Assembly (NCBI GenBank): GCA_024305405.1
Contig: JAKNDB010000087.1
Span: forward strand, 7,814,501-7,878,500
Reading direction: 5' to 3'
DNA: 64,000 nucleotides
Origin: Dirofilaria immitis
Lineage: Eukaryota; Nematoda; Chromadorea; Rhabditida; Onchocercidae
A program made the translations under genes and the position numbers. Positions 13,301-26,792 of the stretch are shown here, piece after piece (positions within the stretch are counted from its first letter, which is position 1; each line of letters begins with the position of its first letter). Under the pieces are notes generated by a model. It had not been told where the DNA came from, searched no databases, and saw nothing but the letters and a program-made list of their open reading frames with translations.

Positions 13301-15511
13301 TTATATGATCAGTTGGAACAACTAAGCCATGAAATTCAAAATTATAAAAATGGCTTAAGTAAGTGATATGGCTTAAAATTCAGTGATATTAAAGTTTCGG
13401 TATGTTCCTTTCAAGAATGATTGAGATTGCAAATTACAGATCTACAGCCGTACGAAGGAATTGATTTTAAACATGAAATTGGAAAAATCCGAGGTGGTAG
13501 CATTCTTTGGTCAATGTTGGATCATTTCGACTTAAAGGTTAGAATAATTATATATATATATATGTATATACAATTCAATTTCTATTTTCCAACAACTTCT
13601 ATGCTGAGTAAAGTTAGGATTTGATTTGCCTTCTAAACAAGTGTTACATTTTTATTCGAAATTACAGTTATATTGTTTGAAACCCGAAAATTACGAAAGT
13701 TCACATTGCACGTGGATGAAGAATCTCAAGTATTATGTGTATTCGGCTGTAAGTAAAATTTTCAAGTTCCAAATCTTTATACAGTACTTAAATTAAAAAA
13801 TATGAAGACAAAAATAAATTAAAAAATATGACGATAAAAACTCTTTTCTCTAAAATTCCCCAACTTTTGTTTTTGGCTGTCTAAAATAACACCCATCTTT
13901 GAAGATTTAATTTGTAAATAATCTTAGAATTTTTCTTATTAAAGTCTCGAGTATCACCTAATGTTTTCCAAAATTTTCTGCAAAAAAGTTCTGTTCAAGA
14001 AAATGATGAATTTGAGAAAAGATATTAATTCAAGAAAACGATATAGAAGAATGTTAATAAGCGTGACTGGGAATAAATGGAAAACTTTAAAATGATCGAA
14101 ACTAGTCGAAAAAAGAAAATAATTGGGAAAACAAGATGAAGAAATTTTTTGAAGAAAAATTTCAAAAACGATCTATATTTAAAATCTGAGATCAAGGGTA
14201 AAATCGTTTACACGCTAGTTCCTATTTAGGTAAACCGATTACAGCCGACGAAAATTTATTTATTGAAATCACAATTTGCGTAGGTAATTTAGATCTGGAT
14301 AAATAATTCCGAATTGTTAAAATACTTAATATATGTTTGAAAGAAATCTTTTGCAATATATCGATGAAAAAAATTCATTTGTATTTCCAGGGATTATTAA
14401 ATCAGATTACTTAACATTTTGAAATTTGAAACTACTGGAGCGGAACCTCAAGCTTATCTTACACGTCATTTTTATAGCATGATACAACATTAGCAGCATT
14501 AATGTGCACATTAGACGCGAAACATAAAATTTTGACCAATGGTGGATATCCAAAATACACCGCCGCTATGTTTTTGAATTGTGGAATACTACGAATGGAC
14601 CAGGATTGAAAGTATTTGTTTTCATTATTGCTTATCACTTAAAATAAGACTTGCAGAAGCGTCTGCGAAGTACGATTTAAAGATGTTATCATTATATCTG
14701 TTTAAGATGAACCTCGAGAAGAAATAGGTAACTTACAACATACTTTACATGCGGGTGTAACAGAGTTGATAATCGCTTTGAAGTTGAAAAATGCAATTAA
14801 ATTTGCCATATTTCAAGCTCGAAGAACGTTTAATTGAAATTAATTTAGTTATTTCATTATTTCAGGTATATTATCATCGTAATTTCACGGTAAAGCAGTT
14901 AGAAAACATTACTAATTTGGTCGATCGTAAGTATCCATTAACCATTTATCTTCATAAATTTTATGGAAAAAGTCGTTATAATAATATTATAGCATCAGTT
15001 CACGAAGCAATGCTTCGGAATACTATCATGGTAGCTTTGTAAACCAAAATTATTTCCTTTTAAATATGAAACTCCAGTTGAAGCTTATCTTTTTAACACA
15101 TAACAAATTGTTTTCCTTACATGCATAGTTCAGCTAAAATTTTACATTCAGACTGCTCAGAATACATGAATTCTAATGGTTTCTGCGATTACAATAAATT
15201 CCGTACAAATGGAATTGCTTATTATCCAGGAAATAAAAATAAGGTTCAGTCTTTCCGAAAAAGTTCTAGCGCGCGATGAAGTAGATTGCTAGGGAAAATA
15301 TTTTTTTGAGGGCATCAGAATTTGTAAGCCTATTTTACTTGCAGATCTACTAAACTCTAGAAATATCAAATAAAAATTTTATTGCAGCTATGTCAAAATA
15401 TAAAATCCAAAAACATCTTTCCACCCAGACGAATATGGAACGAAAGCAACTCCAACAATATTCGGACCTGCTGTTTCGGTTTTATTGCTTTCACAAGTTT
15501 TGATAAGCTGA
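10359..15511 (+). CDS. Secreted histidine acid phosphatase (3' end disturbed)
   Basis: Branch-2 histidine acid phosphatase, an extracellular or lysosomal phosphomonoesterase. Exons that read cleanly: 10359-10436, 11076-11171, 11469-11564, 11937-12116, 12303-12398, 12541-12627, 13265-13358, 13440-13537, 13668-13748, 14478-14611. Residues 1 to about 18 form a signal peptide (MFNVQLITITAVIALVAS). The catalytic WRHGDRAP motif opens exon 2, RSTDVNRTLMSA is in exon 4, and the proton-donor pair falls at the exon 9/10 join, YVYSA-HDTTLAALM. Exon 10 loses frame at a T5 run (14571-14575); one more T restores FFELWNTTNGPG and the splice phase. Beyond this the model is uncertain: pieces at 14657-14735 (VRFKD, DEPREEI), 15152-15243 (a CSEYMNSNGFCDYNKF block like the family's C-terminal Cys region) and 15418-15511 (a hydrophobic tail) fit the family, but stops and phase breaks separate them. 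I cannot tell sequence error from a decayed 3' end. Confidence 0.85.
12966..13137. repeat. Tandem duplication, unit about 88 bp, two copies
   Basis: The stretch starting CATCAGTCATCTTTT at 12966 recurs at 13054 and runs through GGCATTATCACTGCTTTATC and on to TTTTTTCATTCA. The two copies are almost identical and differ chiefly in the lengths of their T runs. The duplication lies inside an intron of the acid phosphatase gene, between the exons at 12541-12627 and 13265-13358. Confidence 0.85.
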
Positions 15512-16435
15512 AATCAAGACCATGCTCTTTGTTCTTTATTTGCCATTAAAAGACTGCCATCAAAAAACTTTTTCCTTTTAGTAGGAAAAATGTATTTCCA
15601 AGCCTAAAATGTTCCTACGGCAGAAGAAATAGCGAATAAGAAAAATTACAAAAGCCACCATAAGAAAAAATGGAGATTTATATGAATCCCTCCCATAAGG
15701 ACATTTTTATTTGAATTAAAGGAGCGATTCAGCTTTTATCAACCATTCTGCCTATTTTTATAACTTTTAGATTTCAATTTTCCGAAATTTTAAAGGTTGT
15801 GAATTTTATTGAATGAAGAAAACTATGAATTTATCATGTTATATGACCAATAAAATCTCGTAAACTAATCAACCGAATAATCTGTACAACCTGTATTTAA
15901 TTATGCAAAATGCAATCAACTGGATGCAATTGAAAATAAGAACAAATTCCGCAGTGCCATAAATTTGAATGTATTTGCAGATTACAAAAGAAGAGAAGCT
16001 CTGGATTAAAAGCAATATTTGAAAAAACCATTAAAAATGATTTTTGAAATTACATTTGGAAATAAAAATTGATTACGGAAAAATGTTTCAAAGACTTTTT
16101 CATACATGATAAAAATTTCAGAACAAGCTAAACCCTCTTCATAACAGGCAGAAAATGAAACTGATCACTGCAAAATTAAAATTTACTAAAAACATGAAAC
16201 GTCAAGAGATAGGGTATACATCATCAAAGAGCAAAATATCTCCACAACTGGTGAAAAAATTTGAAGTCATTTTTGTATTTTCGTTTAATATCATGAAATG
16301 ATTGATATGTGTACAACACAGCATATAATAATATGAGAAGAAAGGATTTCAATTTTTAGCATACTATGCAGTATGAAATTTTCTATTTTTCAAAATGTGA
16401 ATAAAAATTAATGGAAGGAAAAAAATTTGTTAACA

Positions 16436-18725
16436 TCAACAACATGTTTCAATATTTTCATCAGAAATTGGTTCTTCGGAGAACAGGAAATAACCAGCCG
16501 CTTCGCCAAATACTATTCCAAGTATTATCCAAACATTAAAAGTCATTGCAGTAAGCATCAAAGTAAACGTTAAAAGTACCTGCGTAAAGTATAATGATGA
16601 CTGCACTATTCGATAAAAGTGAACAGCTGTTTCACAGCTCGAAATCTGAAAATCACTTGCATTCATCAAAAATTGTAATCATCAATATCATTAAAATGTA
16701 AGAAGAAATTTAGAGAAAAGATTCCTTTCAAATGAAAGCCTTTTTTGTATTATAAGATACAAAGAATATTGAAGAAAAAGTTATTAATTTTGCGTAAGGC
16801 TCACATAAACTTGATTAAAATCTGAATTACGCTTTTTTATACTGTAGTTTTGCTAAAATCTCAGCCGTTATTACTAATCGACTTGATAATCTAATATTCG
16901 AAATACATAGCAATGTTGCAAAATGAGCGTAGAAATTCATTAGCTGTATCATCTCACATTAAAAGCTTAATATTCAATTCGTGGAAACTCAGGAATATAT
17001 TGCTCTCATAATTACTGCATCAAATCTGAACTATTTTTTAAAAAATATGTAATTCGTTTACCCATCAGAAGAAACTTCAGAAAGTTTCTTCTAGAAATGC
17101 AAACTGATAACTTACCCGCTAAATCCGAAAAGAGGGGAATATGAGTTCATTTCGGTGCTCACGCTATCTACATGTTCTGATGATTCACGAACAACAATGT
17201 TTGATTGAATACGTCGATTCTGCCGTTCGACAGCACGATTTCGAGCAAAATATAAGCGAAGAGCTAAAAGCAGGAATATTAGATCCGTTGTATAAATAAT
17301 TTTTAAGCATGAAAAATTCTATGTAATAAATATTTCATAAGTTTAATTTATTTGTGAAGAATGTGATTGAAACAGTTTATACTGCGAAATTTAATAACAT
17401 GGAATTTTTCATTAAATATGGAAAGCACGTTCAAAAGAGCAAAGGTATATACTTTAAGTCGAACAGAAATGATAGAAATTTTTTTGCTACCTGAATGAAA
17501 TAAAACGAACAATTCAATTAATTCGAGTACTAAATAATTAGCGTTGTTTATAGGTATTCTATTTTAAGAGCTGTCACCAGATAGGTACTCTTTAACTGCT
17601 TCATATAAGACGCTTAATAAGAAAACGATGAGAACAGATGCCGACATACCTGAAATTTTTAAAAAATGGCAAAGTGAAATCAAAAGAGAAAGTTATCTTT
17701 AAAAATCGTGGTAACTGCTTAGTGAATTTTCTCTATTAGTAATGCCTATATTGGTTTCATTCATCCTTATCCAAGTCCAAATATTTTTTTGTACTCATTT
17801 GATAATAAATCAAAAGCCTTCTCCATAAGTGATAGTAGAATGCATTCGCTTAATTATTGCACTTTTTCTCAACAGCAAAATTAGCATTTTGACACTACGC
17901 AATAAGAACGGTGATAAAACTTAAAATTTCATCTTTCACATCAAATGGTGTGTTATTGTTAAAATCTATCTCGATATCCAATAAAGTTAAAAGCAATTTA
18001 TCTTTCGTTTTTTTCTGCATCAGTAAATAAAATTGTTCATTACTACTTATAAGTTTGCTTTGATAACTACAATGACCTAATCGATCTTTATATTGATTTG
18101 ATGAGTTTCTTATTCACACAGTCTTATCACAGTTTCTTATTTACATACTCTTATCAATTTCCAATATTAATTCAAATGACCTCTCATAAATGATAGTAAC
18201 AAGCAGTGACATTTCTTCCATAGATTTACAAGTTTTGTACCTTATCGACATGTATATAAAATCAAAAATTTGCATGTCTTTGTTTAATATTTTAATTTAG
18301 ACACTTTGTAAACGCTTAATCTTTACTGGTCTCCGTTCTCATACACATATAATAATATACATTCATAATCTAGTCTAGCCTTCATTCCAAGTAACCAACA
18401 ATCGATTAGTACCCCAATAAAAAATATAAAGAAACATAGGAAACAATCATATGATCTTGGGTAAGAAATATTCGAAATAATGATAACGTAAAAGGAATGA
18501 ATACTTATGGTATTCATGGTATGAATATGATGATAAATGGTATGAATATGATGATAAAAGTAACGAACCAAGAACTGTTCCAGTTTTCCAAAAATCGAAT
18601 AAGATGAATTCGCGTTTAGTGAAGTGAAGAACCATTGAGTTCATTACCCATGACGAATCGTTCCTCCAATTGTCCGCTTCTTCTATCGAACTTATCAGTT
18701 TAATCATATCATGGAGAAAAAGCAT
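16436..18725 (-). CDS. Ctr-family copper transporter
   Basis: High-affinity copper uptake protein of the Ctr (SLC31) family: a small three-helix plasma- or endo-membrane protein that works as a trimer. Minus-strand exons: 18725-18569, 17649-17578, 17263-17116, 16645-16436. The N-terminal domain has MVLHFTKREFILFDFW, the usual lead into helix 1 (SASVLIVFLLSVLYEAVKEY). A charged cytosolic loop follows (FARNRAVERQNRR). Helix 2 holds the diagnostic MxxxM copper motif (MLTAM) and helix 3 the GxxxG packing motif (GIVFG), followed by GYFLF. The C terminus ends in Cys-Cys, matching the metal-relay tail of the family. Total about 195 residues, the normal size; the extracellular Met clusters of vertebrate Ctr1 are absent. 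Start at 18725 is the first ATG after a TTGCAG acceptor; a later Met is possible. Exon 3 ends one base out of phase (GGG at 17115-17117). Confidence 0.88.
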
Positions 18726-19952
18726 TCTCAAGTACACACTGTCTGCAATCACTTCTAAATATAATAAAAATGAAGACTAATGTAACACTAAGATAGGAAA
18801 TTCGAGCTACGTACAAAATCCGAGCATACGAAATTTAATAATCGGAAGGTGGCAGTTTAAAATGCGAGAATTTACAGTCAATTATTAAATGATGATGTAA
18901 ATATCAGAGATTTGAAATTTTGGGATGAAAGCTGGATATCACGGGTGGCTATCAAACTTAGAGTGAAGTTGTTGAAGAAGAAGTTTATTAATTGTACTTG
19001 TTTACTGTAAGATTCGATTGATAAACGGGAAATAAATCAGGATATATGAAATCGTCATGAATTGAGAACTACTAAAAAAGCTTATGAAAGATTCTTTTGG
19101 CACCTACCGGACTCACATAGGCCTTATCCTCTTCTCTGCACTGATTTGATATCAGATCAAATCAAAGAATCACTGTTTCTTAGGAATCACTATTTCAGCA
19201 TATTATCTTAGCTAAATCAATTTTGCTTTGTACTTCAAGTTTTATTGGCTTGACGAATTAGATTTGTATGGATGCTCTCTAGCGTATTAATGATATCTGC
19301 CCTCCTGTACTGCAACATCGAGATTTGTCAACTGATTCCAGAAACTTCATTATTTTTCCACTTTCAATTTAAATTATGGATAAATGCATGATATCCATCA
19401 ACCAAAATAAATAAAATATTACGGCAGTAGATTCTGTTCATGTTGTATTATACCTTGATTCCGATCAGCAGCGTATAATAACACACTTCAACGATTTCTA
19501 ATCATGCTTTTATAAATATATATGTCCATACGTGAACCATGATAACTCGTATATTCTACCGTAACATTACGTAAAAAGGGAGAGATGTCTTTCTTGACAT
19601 GATAATTTTTGATTGTTCAACAACTAACTATTTGACATTTGCATACTGTGAGACATTTGAAGAGCTGCCATTCATACTTGGATATTGTCATAATAGATGA
19701 GAGGAGACATCTCCGCCTTCCACATATCCATAATAAATTGTCATATTGAATTTGCTTCATTCTCAGTTTAAAATATCCATTCCCAACCACCAGTGCTTCT
19801 ATTGAAGTCTTGGATTACGGTATTTGAGAAATACAACTTGAAAATATTTATTACTGAAGTAAGCTTTAAACTTTTTTGATTTACAATCTTTGAAAATATT
19901 ATATAAAAGTATTGAATAAAAAGTACTCTGTCATCTATTACAGATTCTGAAA
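18726..19952. other. Intergenic between divergent copper transporter and bHLH gene
   Basis: About 1.2 kb separating the 5' ends of two divergently oriented genes, so it should contain both upstream regions. No exon or RNA gene is visible. An AT-rich TATA-like stretch occurs near 19898, upstream of the bHLH start, which I would not call a promoter without expression data. Confidence 0.4.
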
Positions 19953-20735
19953 ATGTCTTCCATTCAATCGATTAATCAAACAACTCGATTAAATATCAAT
20001 TTGCGCGAACGTTGTCGTATGCACGATCTTAATGAAGCGTTTGACGATTTAAGGGTCATATTGCCTTATGCAAATGGTACATCGATGAGAAAACTGTCCA
20101 AGATTGCTACACTTCTATTGGCTAAAAATCACATTTTAATGCAGGTGCCAATTGTAAAACTTATTTTTAAAACATAATTTCTACTTAGTAAGATTGTTAA
20201 ATCTGAAAATGCATACTGCTTACATTCTTCTTGTATAATTTTTTAATAAATATATGCAATAAAATGAAGCATTATATAATTTATCATTCAGCCACTTGAT
20301 AATTTTTGTAAATTTAGCAATCAATAATTCATTAGCCGGAAGAATGGAATAAAATGTAAGATATAAGATGTATCGTAGGTTGCATCTTTTGCCGATCACA
20401 TAGTCTTTATAATGACAGCAGCGGCACATATATAAGTACGTAAGGCTTTAATACATTCACATTGGTTTCTCAATTCCTCTCCTGGTTTGTTAATTTTTTA
20501 ATTATATAATTACAGGTTTGAATAATCTTTAATTTTTCTTTTTATAAAATTTATGATTTTTCAAATATTGAACACTAAGCACAACGCGATAATGCTTTGT
20601 TAGAAAAAAAGTTCAATGTTCATAAGTTGAGTATTGCAGGCTAGTGCAATTGAAGAAATGCGTCGTATTATTTATCATCTTCAACAGCAGCTTCTCAATA
20701 TTTCATTGGCTCCTTGTGATGATATACAGCCTTGA
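19953..20735 (+). CDS. bHLH transcription factor, beta3/Olig type (hlh-17/31/32-like)
   Basis: Nuclear basic helix-loop-helix factor expected to bind E-boxes as a dimer. Exons 19953-20144 and 20640-20735 give only 95 residues. The basic region reads [20 protein letters not shown], followed by the loop and helix 2, [19 protein letters not shown]. The intron falls, in phase 0, directly after ILMQ, and exon 2 resumes with [18 protein letters not shown], matching the conserved extension of the BHLHE22/23 and Olig group. C. elegans hlh-17, hlh-31 and hlh-32 carry the same [14 protein letters not shown] signature, so glial or neuronal expression is a reasonable guess from the family. The protein is little more than the DNA-binding domain: there is almost no N-terminal region before the basic helix and only about 12 residues after the extension. 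Unlike its neighbours, it needs no frame correction. Confidence 0.93.
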
Positions 20736-23482
20736 ATTTTTTCCTTTTTTTTGTCGAAGAAATATTATTGATTCAAATAATATACTTGAAAAATTACTAA
20801 GTTTCGTGGATAGACATTGCTATGCAAATCTACTAATTGAAAATAAGCCAGAGAAAATGTAATCGATAAGAATTTAAAATTTTTTTGAAATAAATTAAAC
20901 TAGAATCCTGACAGTTTAATAGTCTTCAAAAATCTGAAAGTTTGGTTTTTTCTTGTTTTGCCATCTCTGATCGGCTTAGAAAAAGATTTTTATTTCAGAA
21001 AACAATAGTATATCATTGATTTTTTGACTAATAGATGTTATTCTTGACTAATAGATGTTACTCAGGCATTTGACAACTGGTCTCGGCTTTCAACATTTTG
21101 TTGCTGGTTAAATTTCGTTTTTTTTTTTTTTTTTCTACTGATAATACCACCAATTCGTTCTATTTGTCAAGATTATAGATTTTTGATCAGAAGATTTGTT
21201 GAGGGAAATCAAAGAATGATTGAAAAATGAGCATAAATTATGAAATTAATAGCATAGAACAGATATTTGAAACAAAATTGATGTAAAAAATCATGCAGTG
21301 TATTTTATATTGTAGTAAGTGAATAAATTCAATTAAGGCAGATGAATTGAGCAAAAACATTCCTTATCATTTCCTTGCCAAATTATAAACGATGAGTGTT
21401 GAAATCGATGGAATTGATTCATCTTAAAAGATATAGATTGTTTCTTTTCAAAACCATTCAATTTAATTTCTTTATCAACTCATTTACTTCTTCATAAATT
21501 TGTTTTATTTATTTCTTCCGAATATTCATTCCTTTTATTCTTATCGAGATTTAAAAATGCTCTCCAAATAGAGAGAAGAATTTATTTTCATCGTTGCGAT
21601 ATTTTCGTTTACTTTTTACCATCTAAAATGAATAAATTATAAATATATAAAATATAAGTGCATTGTTTGACATGCAGTACCGACTTCCTTAGCGAGCAGC
21701 CACAGTGATTTGAGTCCCATAATCAGTTACATTTTAATTTTATTTAACTTTATTATCATGAATAATAGTAAAATGAACAATATTTTGATTGATGAACGAT
21801 AAGTAATAATAGTACCAATTATGTTGCAATGAATGCTGGCATCAATGTTATCATGATAAAATTTTATTTTCGATGAGTCAACATTAATAGTGAGACATAG
21901 CGAATATTTTTTTAAATAAGAAAATTCTTTCAAAGAATATTTTCATATCGTGGCTTTGAACTATTCACTGCGTTTCATTCATTTGGGCTCCAGGAATCGG
22001 TATAAATAAATAAATTAAGTAAATAGGTCTTACATGTTGAAATTAGGATAATTTCATTTGCTCTTTAATTTGAAAATTGAACTAAATTCTTAATTTGAAA
22101 CTAAATTTTCATTAAAAAATGTTAAACTTAGCAATGATGAAAATGAAGGAAGTTAATTTTCTATCTTTCTATCGCTCTAAAATTTTCTTAACACAATTAT
22201 GAGGAAAGGAAAATTCCGAATTACTGGCACAAAAAAAGAAGTTGTTGTTTTTTGATTTTCCAAGCAATTTTTCTGTTTTAAAGCAGAATTCTCATTTATT
22301 ATGATATGCTGATAAAACTGGCTAGAATGAAAGCATACATGTCTACAGTATATGTATAATCTTTTCGTTAATAGGAATGTTAAGAGTAATGATTAACGAA
22401 AATGACACTTAACGAAAATATAAACCGAGGAAGTAACGTGAAGCGAAGGATATCACTTCATGAATCACAGTTAAAACAACGAGGTATAAAATGAATTATT
22501 CTCGACAAATTTAATGAGACATTAAACATTAATTGAAAATAATTGCTTTCAGCATTTCAGAAGAAATTTTCATTTCATTGTTGAAAATAATTGATTTCAG
22601 TTTTTTTTTTTTTAAAGTAAGGTTTTACTGGCGATTATTTATGAATATCGATTAAGCTTCAGCCATATATATTCATCTCATATTATAATTATGTCTATCT
22701 GATCAACAAATTGTTTTCATCAAATTTCAAATATTTGTTCATGAAAAATTTTCGGTCTATTTATTGCAATGATTCTAGTTTATCGCTCATTAGATTACAA
22801 ACGAATTGATTTAAACTTCGAATTCAGTGCCTAAATTTAATTTCCATAATATTTGAATATTATTTGGATGACTTACTTTTCATCAAATGAAGCGTATAAA
22901 TTGACGGTGAAGAAGATAGGTATTGCATGCACCGATGAATATTAATTTGAATAACATCGATTTATTGATATCTTCTGTTCCATAAAGCTCTTAAATTATG
23001 TTCAACAGGCAACGATTTAGTCAGCTCAGGTTTGTATTTCATTACCAATCAATAAGATAAACTTCTTCCAACTAAAATATTAGAAATGTCTGACACTGTC
23101 TCATTTCTGCCAAAATCAATTAAAACATTATGAATGATATATGCCAACAAGACAATCATTGCTTCTCGACATTCTCATCACTTATATATTCAAGAAACAC
23201 CGTAATCCAATTTTACGAAAGTGACGCAAAGTTATTTGCCTCAATTCAGATATTCATAAAAATATTCGTAAATAATTATCCTAACTTTTTGTTTATTGAA
23301 ATTGCTGCTTTTATTACTACATGAGGATGATGAGATATCAACAATGAATATTATAGGAGTAGGGCTTGGAGTGATTGCAACAAAAACACTCGTAATTAAT
23401 CATTCTCATAATTTCTTCATAAAATGCAAGAAGAATTTTTACTTTCAACTACTTCATAGCTATACGGCGATGTTTTTTCCAG
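20736..23482. other. Intergenic, no supported gene
   Basis: AT-rich with a T17-like run near 21118 and a 20-base direct repeat (TTGACTAATAGATGTTA) at 21024-21061. The missing first exon of the dynein light chain should lie somewhere upstream of 23482, but I could not identify a short ATG exon with the required phase. No other gene is supported. Confidence 0.45.
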
Positions 23483-24075
23483 ACGGCAATCTCGACGATG
23501 GCACAATGCTGTCACCTCAAAAGTATTTCGAGCACCGGAAATCACTATACAAGCTACTGATTTCGATGAACAATTGCAGGAAGTTGTTAAAGATGTAAGT
23601 GAAATCAAACGATAAAAGTTGCTGAAATGAATTAATTAAATTCTAACGAGATTTATAAAGATCGATCTCGGAAATTTGGTTAATAATCTCAGAACAGGAT
23701 TCTTATAAAGCCATAAATAATTATGCATAATGAGTATATTTTCAAGTTGACAAAGGCTAAATTGACTTTTTATAACATCGAATTTTCATATAACAGTTTT
23801 AAATTTAATGAATTCAGTTATAAGTGAGCTACTCATATTTTCCTGATTAGCTATGCTCGATAAAAATAAGTTGAATTTAGACCGCAAAACGAGCGCTGAA
23901 TTACTGTTCAGCTGAAAATGAAGTAGCAACATTTATCAAGAAGAAATTCGATGAAACGATGGGGCCATCTTGGCATTGTATTGTTGGAAGAAATTTCGGG
24001 TCACATGTTGAATGCACTTCCTATGTACATCTTATTTATTCCAAAATTTCTATTGTTTTGTATAAAATAGATTAA
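23483..24075 (+). CDS. Dynein light chain, LC8 type (5' end incomplete)
   Basis: LC8/DYNLL family: an 8-10 kDa dimeric hub of dynein motors and many other complexes. Two exons are clear. Exon 23483-23594 follows a TTTTTTCCAG acceptor and reads QATDFDEQLQEVVKD at its end; exon 23881-24075 carries KRALNYC, ATFIKKKFDETMGPSW and the family signature WHCIVGRNFGSHV, then ends YKID and a TAA. The signature covers the target-binding groove strand. The protein is divergent from canonical LC8 (ECTSYVHLIY in place of the usual HETKHFIYFY), so it is one of the variable nematode dlc paralogues rather than dlc-1. No in-frame ATG exists in the first visible exon, and the phase requires two bases from an earlier exon, so the N terminus is missing from this model. 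No frame errors were found. Confidence 0.85.
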
Positions 24076-26792
24076 ATATCATCTATATCGAACTTTTCCA
24101 TTTATTGTTTGAAATCCAATTTTGAAAATATGAAATAAATTCTATTTATCAGTATAAAGATCTATTTATCAATGTTAAGATAAGTATCCGAAAACTATAA
24201 GTCGAATATACACACCTATTCGTTTATTGCATATTAAAAGATACGGGACTGATGATTATATTCATTTTCTATATTGACAAACGTTCCCACTTATCAATAT
24301 TTTATGCTTCTACGTATGTGTGTTGACTATTAAATATTTGAATATGGTAATTTCTGAATGTAATAACTTTCTGAGCTATCATGCGATATCAAACTTGTTT
24401 AGAATCATCAATTTTTGGTCTTATTCAAAAATGCTCAAAATATGAAAATATGGTGATGAATGGAAATATTTTGTAGGATGAATATGAAGAAGTAACGCAG
24501 GTTTTTGAGTTTTAATATTTCAATCATTTAAGAACAACTGCTGCAGAGGCATCACATTCCTAATGAAAAAAGCTCCTGAGCATTAAATAAATTAGAAATC
24601 CTTCATCGATTTCTTTGCTATGCAACTTTTTTTAAAACTTTTTTGCGTCTTCATTATTCGATAAATTGTAATTTAGTCACTCCATCATTGGTAACGTTGG
24701 AATTGAAACCGTTTTACTGATTATTATACTGATAAATATGTAAATATCGTTTTTTTTTCTATGCAAGTTAGGATCTGCGAATTTTTAACTGACGAAGACA
24801 TTCCATTAAATTATTAATTCTCATTTTTTAATAATTATTTTCAATCCTCGAAATCATAAGACATTGCTCTTTTCTCTACTTACTAGTACCTGTAATTTCT
24901 GTTGCACTTACAATTCCAATATCATCCAAGAATAATTACTGGACTTCATTTTTATATCTGGTAACTTTATCACAGTTTATTTTAATCTCCATTTTAATCA
25001 TCTTATTACTATTCCTTAACAGTAACTTATGATTATACATTCATATTTTTAAATTTTGAGCAGTATTTTTATCTCTTGTTGTATCTTACGATAAAGTTAT
25101 CTTACAATACAAGCAGAAAGTTGAGAATACAAGATTATCCGTAATTCTCTGTTTATGCTTTGGCGATTTGTTATGTTCCAAAGATGCCAAACAAAGTTAT
25201 GGTAAGTTTTAATGTTCATAATTTTAATGTTACTGAGGAAAGCAAAACGTATGATTTTTTATGGCGCAAATAAATAAGCATTTCGATGTCTGCAATATTT
25301 TATGGCGATCGTTATTTACTGTTGACTTGAGCACTAAAGTTAATCAAAATAAGAAAGCTAATTGGAATGCATGCATTTGTTTGCAGAATAATCAGAATCA
25401 AAAAACCATTCATTTGTGCTCGTTAATCTGTGAACTAAACTGAATTTTTATTTAATAAGTTAACAGTCCAAATAATTAAATCGAATAAATGATAAAGTAG
25501 GATCGAATAGAAACCAATTTAAGAGTGCATCAAAATGAGATTACATTTGTGGGAGAACTATATTATCTTCAATGACGAACAGAAAAAGTAAGAGGAAGTG
25601 AGCGTGACCTAAATTAGCAAAATTAACTGAGTAACATAAATACCAATCTTAATCAATTAAGCAATCAATTAATACAATTCGAGAAGATGTTATTACCAGC
25701 AAGCTGATCTGACAGAATATGAAAAATGGGAAGCCTAGTTAATTGTCAATTCACAGGTTCTCTGAATTCGAATTTTTAATATTTTCTTTCTTGTCTCATT
25801 TTCAAACGGATGATGAAGCTATCCTTATTATTACCATTGGATTGATCCTTTTATTATTTTTTATTCTAGAAATTTATCAATATTTGTGGATCCATGCAAA
25901 TTTTTCAACCGAAGAATGATCGGAATTGTCAATTGTCTTCTCCTGATGATTTTGCATCAGAATCCATTTCCGATGCAAGAATTAATTTAGAAAAAATTTA
26001 GAGCATCTATTTACCATAACTTTATCAGAAGCAAATTCATGAAAGCCAGACAGTAATTTAAAATTCTTTATATTTAGTACAAATCAACATAGTTTTATCA
26101 ATATAGGAAGGTTACGTATCTTGTCATTTCGATACACAGTAAGTAAAATCAATCTCTACAATCAATCCTCTTTAATCTTTATCATTTACATTTATATAAT
26201 GATTTAAATAACGTTACTGTTAACTAAAATTCTACGGTTTAAGAGAATTGTAATCATTTGAAATAGAGATGATGTTTCATTTATTTTCTTCTATTTTTAT
26301 TTCTACAATAATTTGCATATCATTAATATTGATATAGCTTTTTAGTTTCAGTAATAACGAATAATGGTAGTAATGTTTAAACTTTTGGGAAGAACTGATC
26401 CATCATGCGAGATTTTATCATCGAGCAGAATAGTAACAACATTCACTGTTTCCGGTTCATGGATATTAATAATCGCATAGAAAATGATAAATAACAAAAA
26501 AGTATTAAGAGCTAGTAATAAAGTATGAAGGCAGGATAGATTCTAATCTTTAAATAATTATAAGGTAGCGGAAATGAATTATTAGAATTATCAGGTACTA
26601 GATAGGAAGAATTGATGTCTCATTTAAAATTTGTTTTTTTTGGATTCAATGAAAAGGTTACCAGTAAAGGGTAATATATTATTATATAAAACATTTTCAT
26701 ACTAATAAGATGTTAGAATGATACATTTTGTATTTAAATTAAAACAGAAAAAATCAATTATTTGATTAATTTTACTTTGTTTATATTTACAG
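24076..26792. other. Intergenic, no supported gene
   Basis: Heavily stopped in all frames. Short open frames such as 25261-25443 have no splice context or motif. I see nothing that supports a gene. Confidence 0.45.

Noticed and set aside
23417..23608. Minus-strand Cys-rich ORF
   Set aside because: Antisense of the dynein light chain exon 23483-23594, whose sense frame matches LC8.
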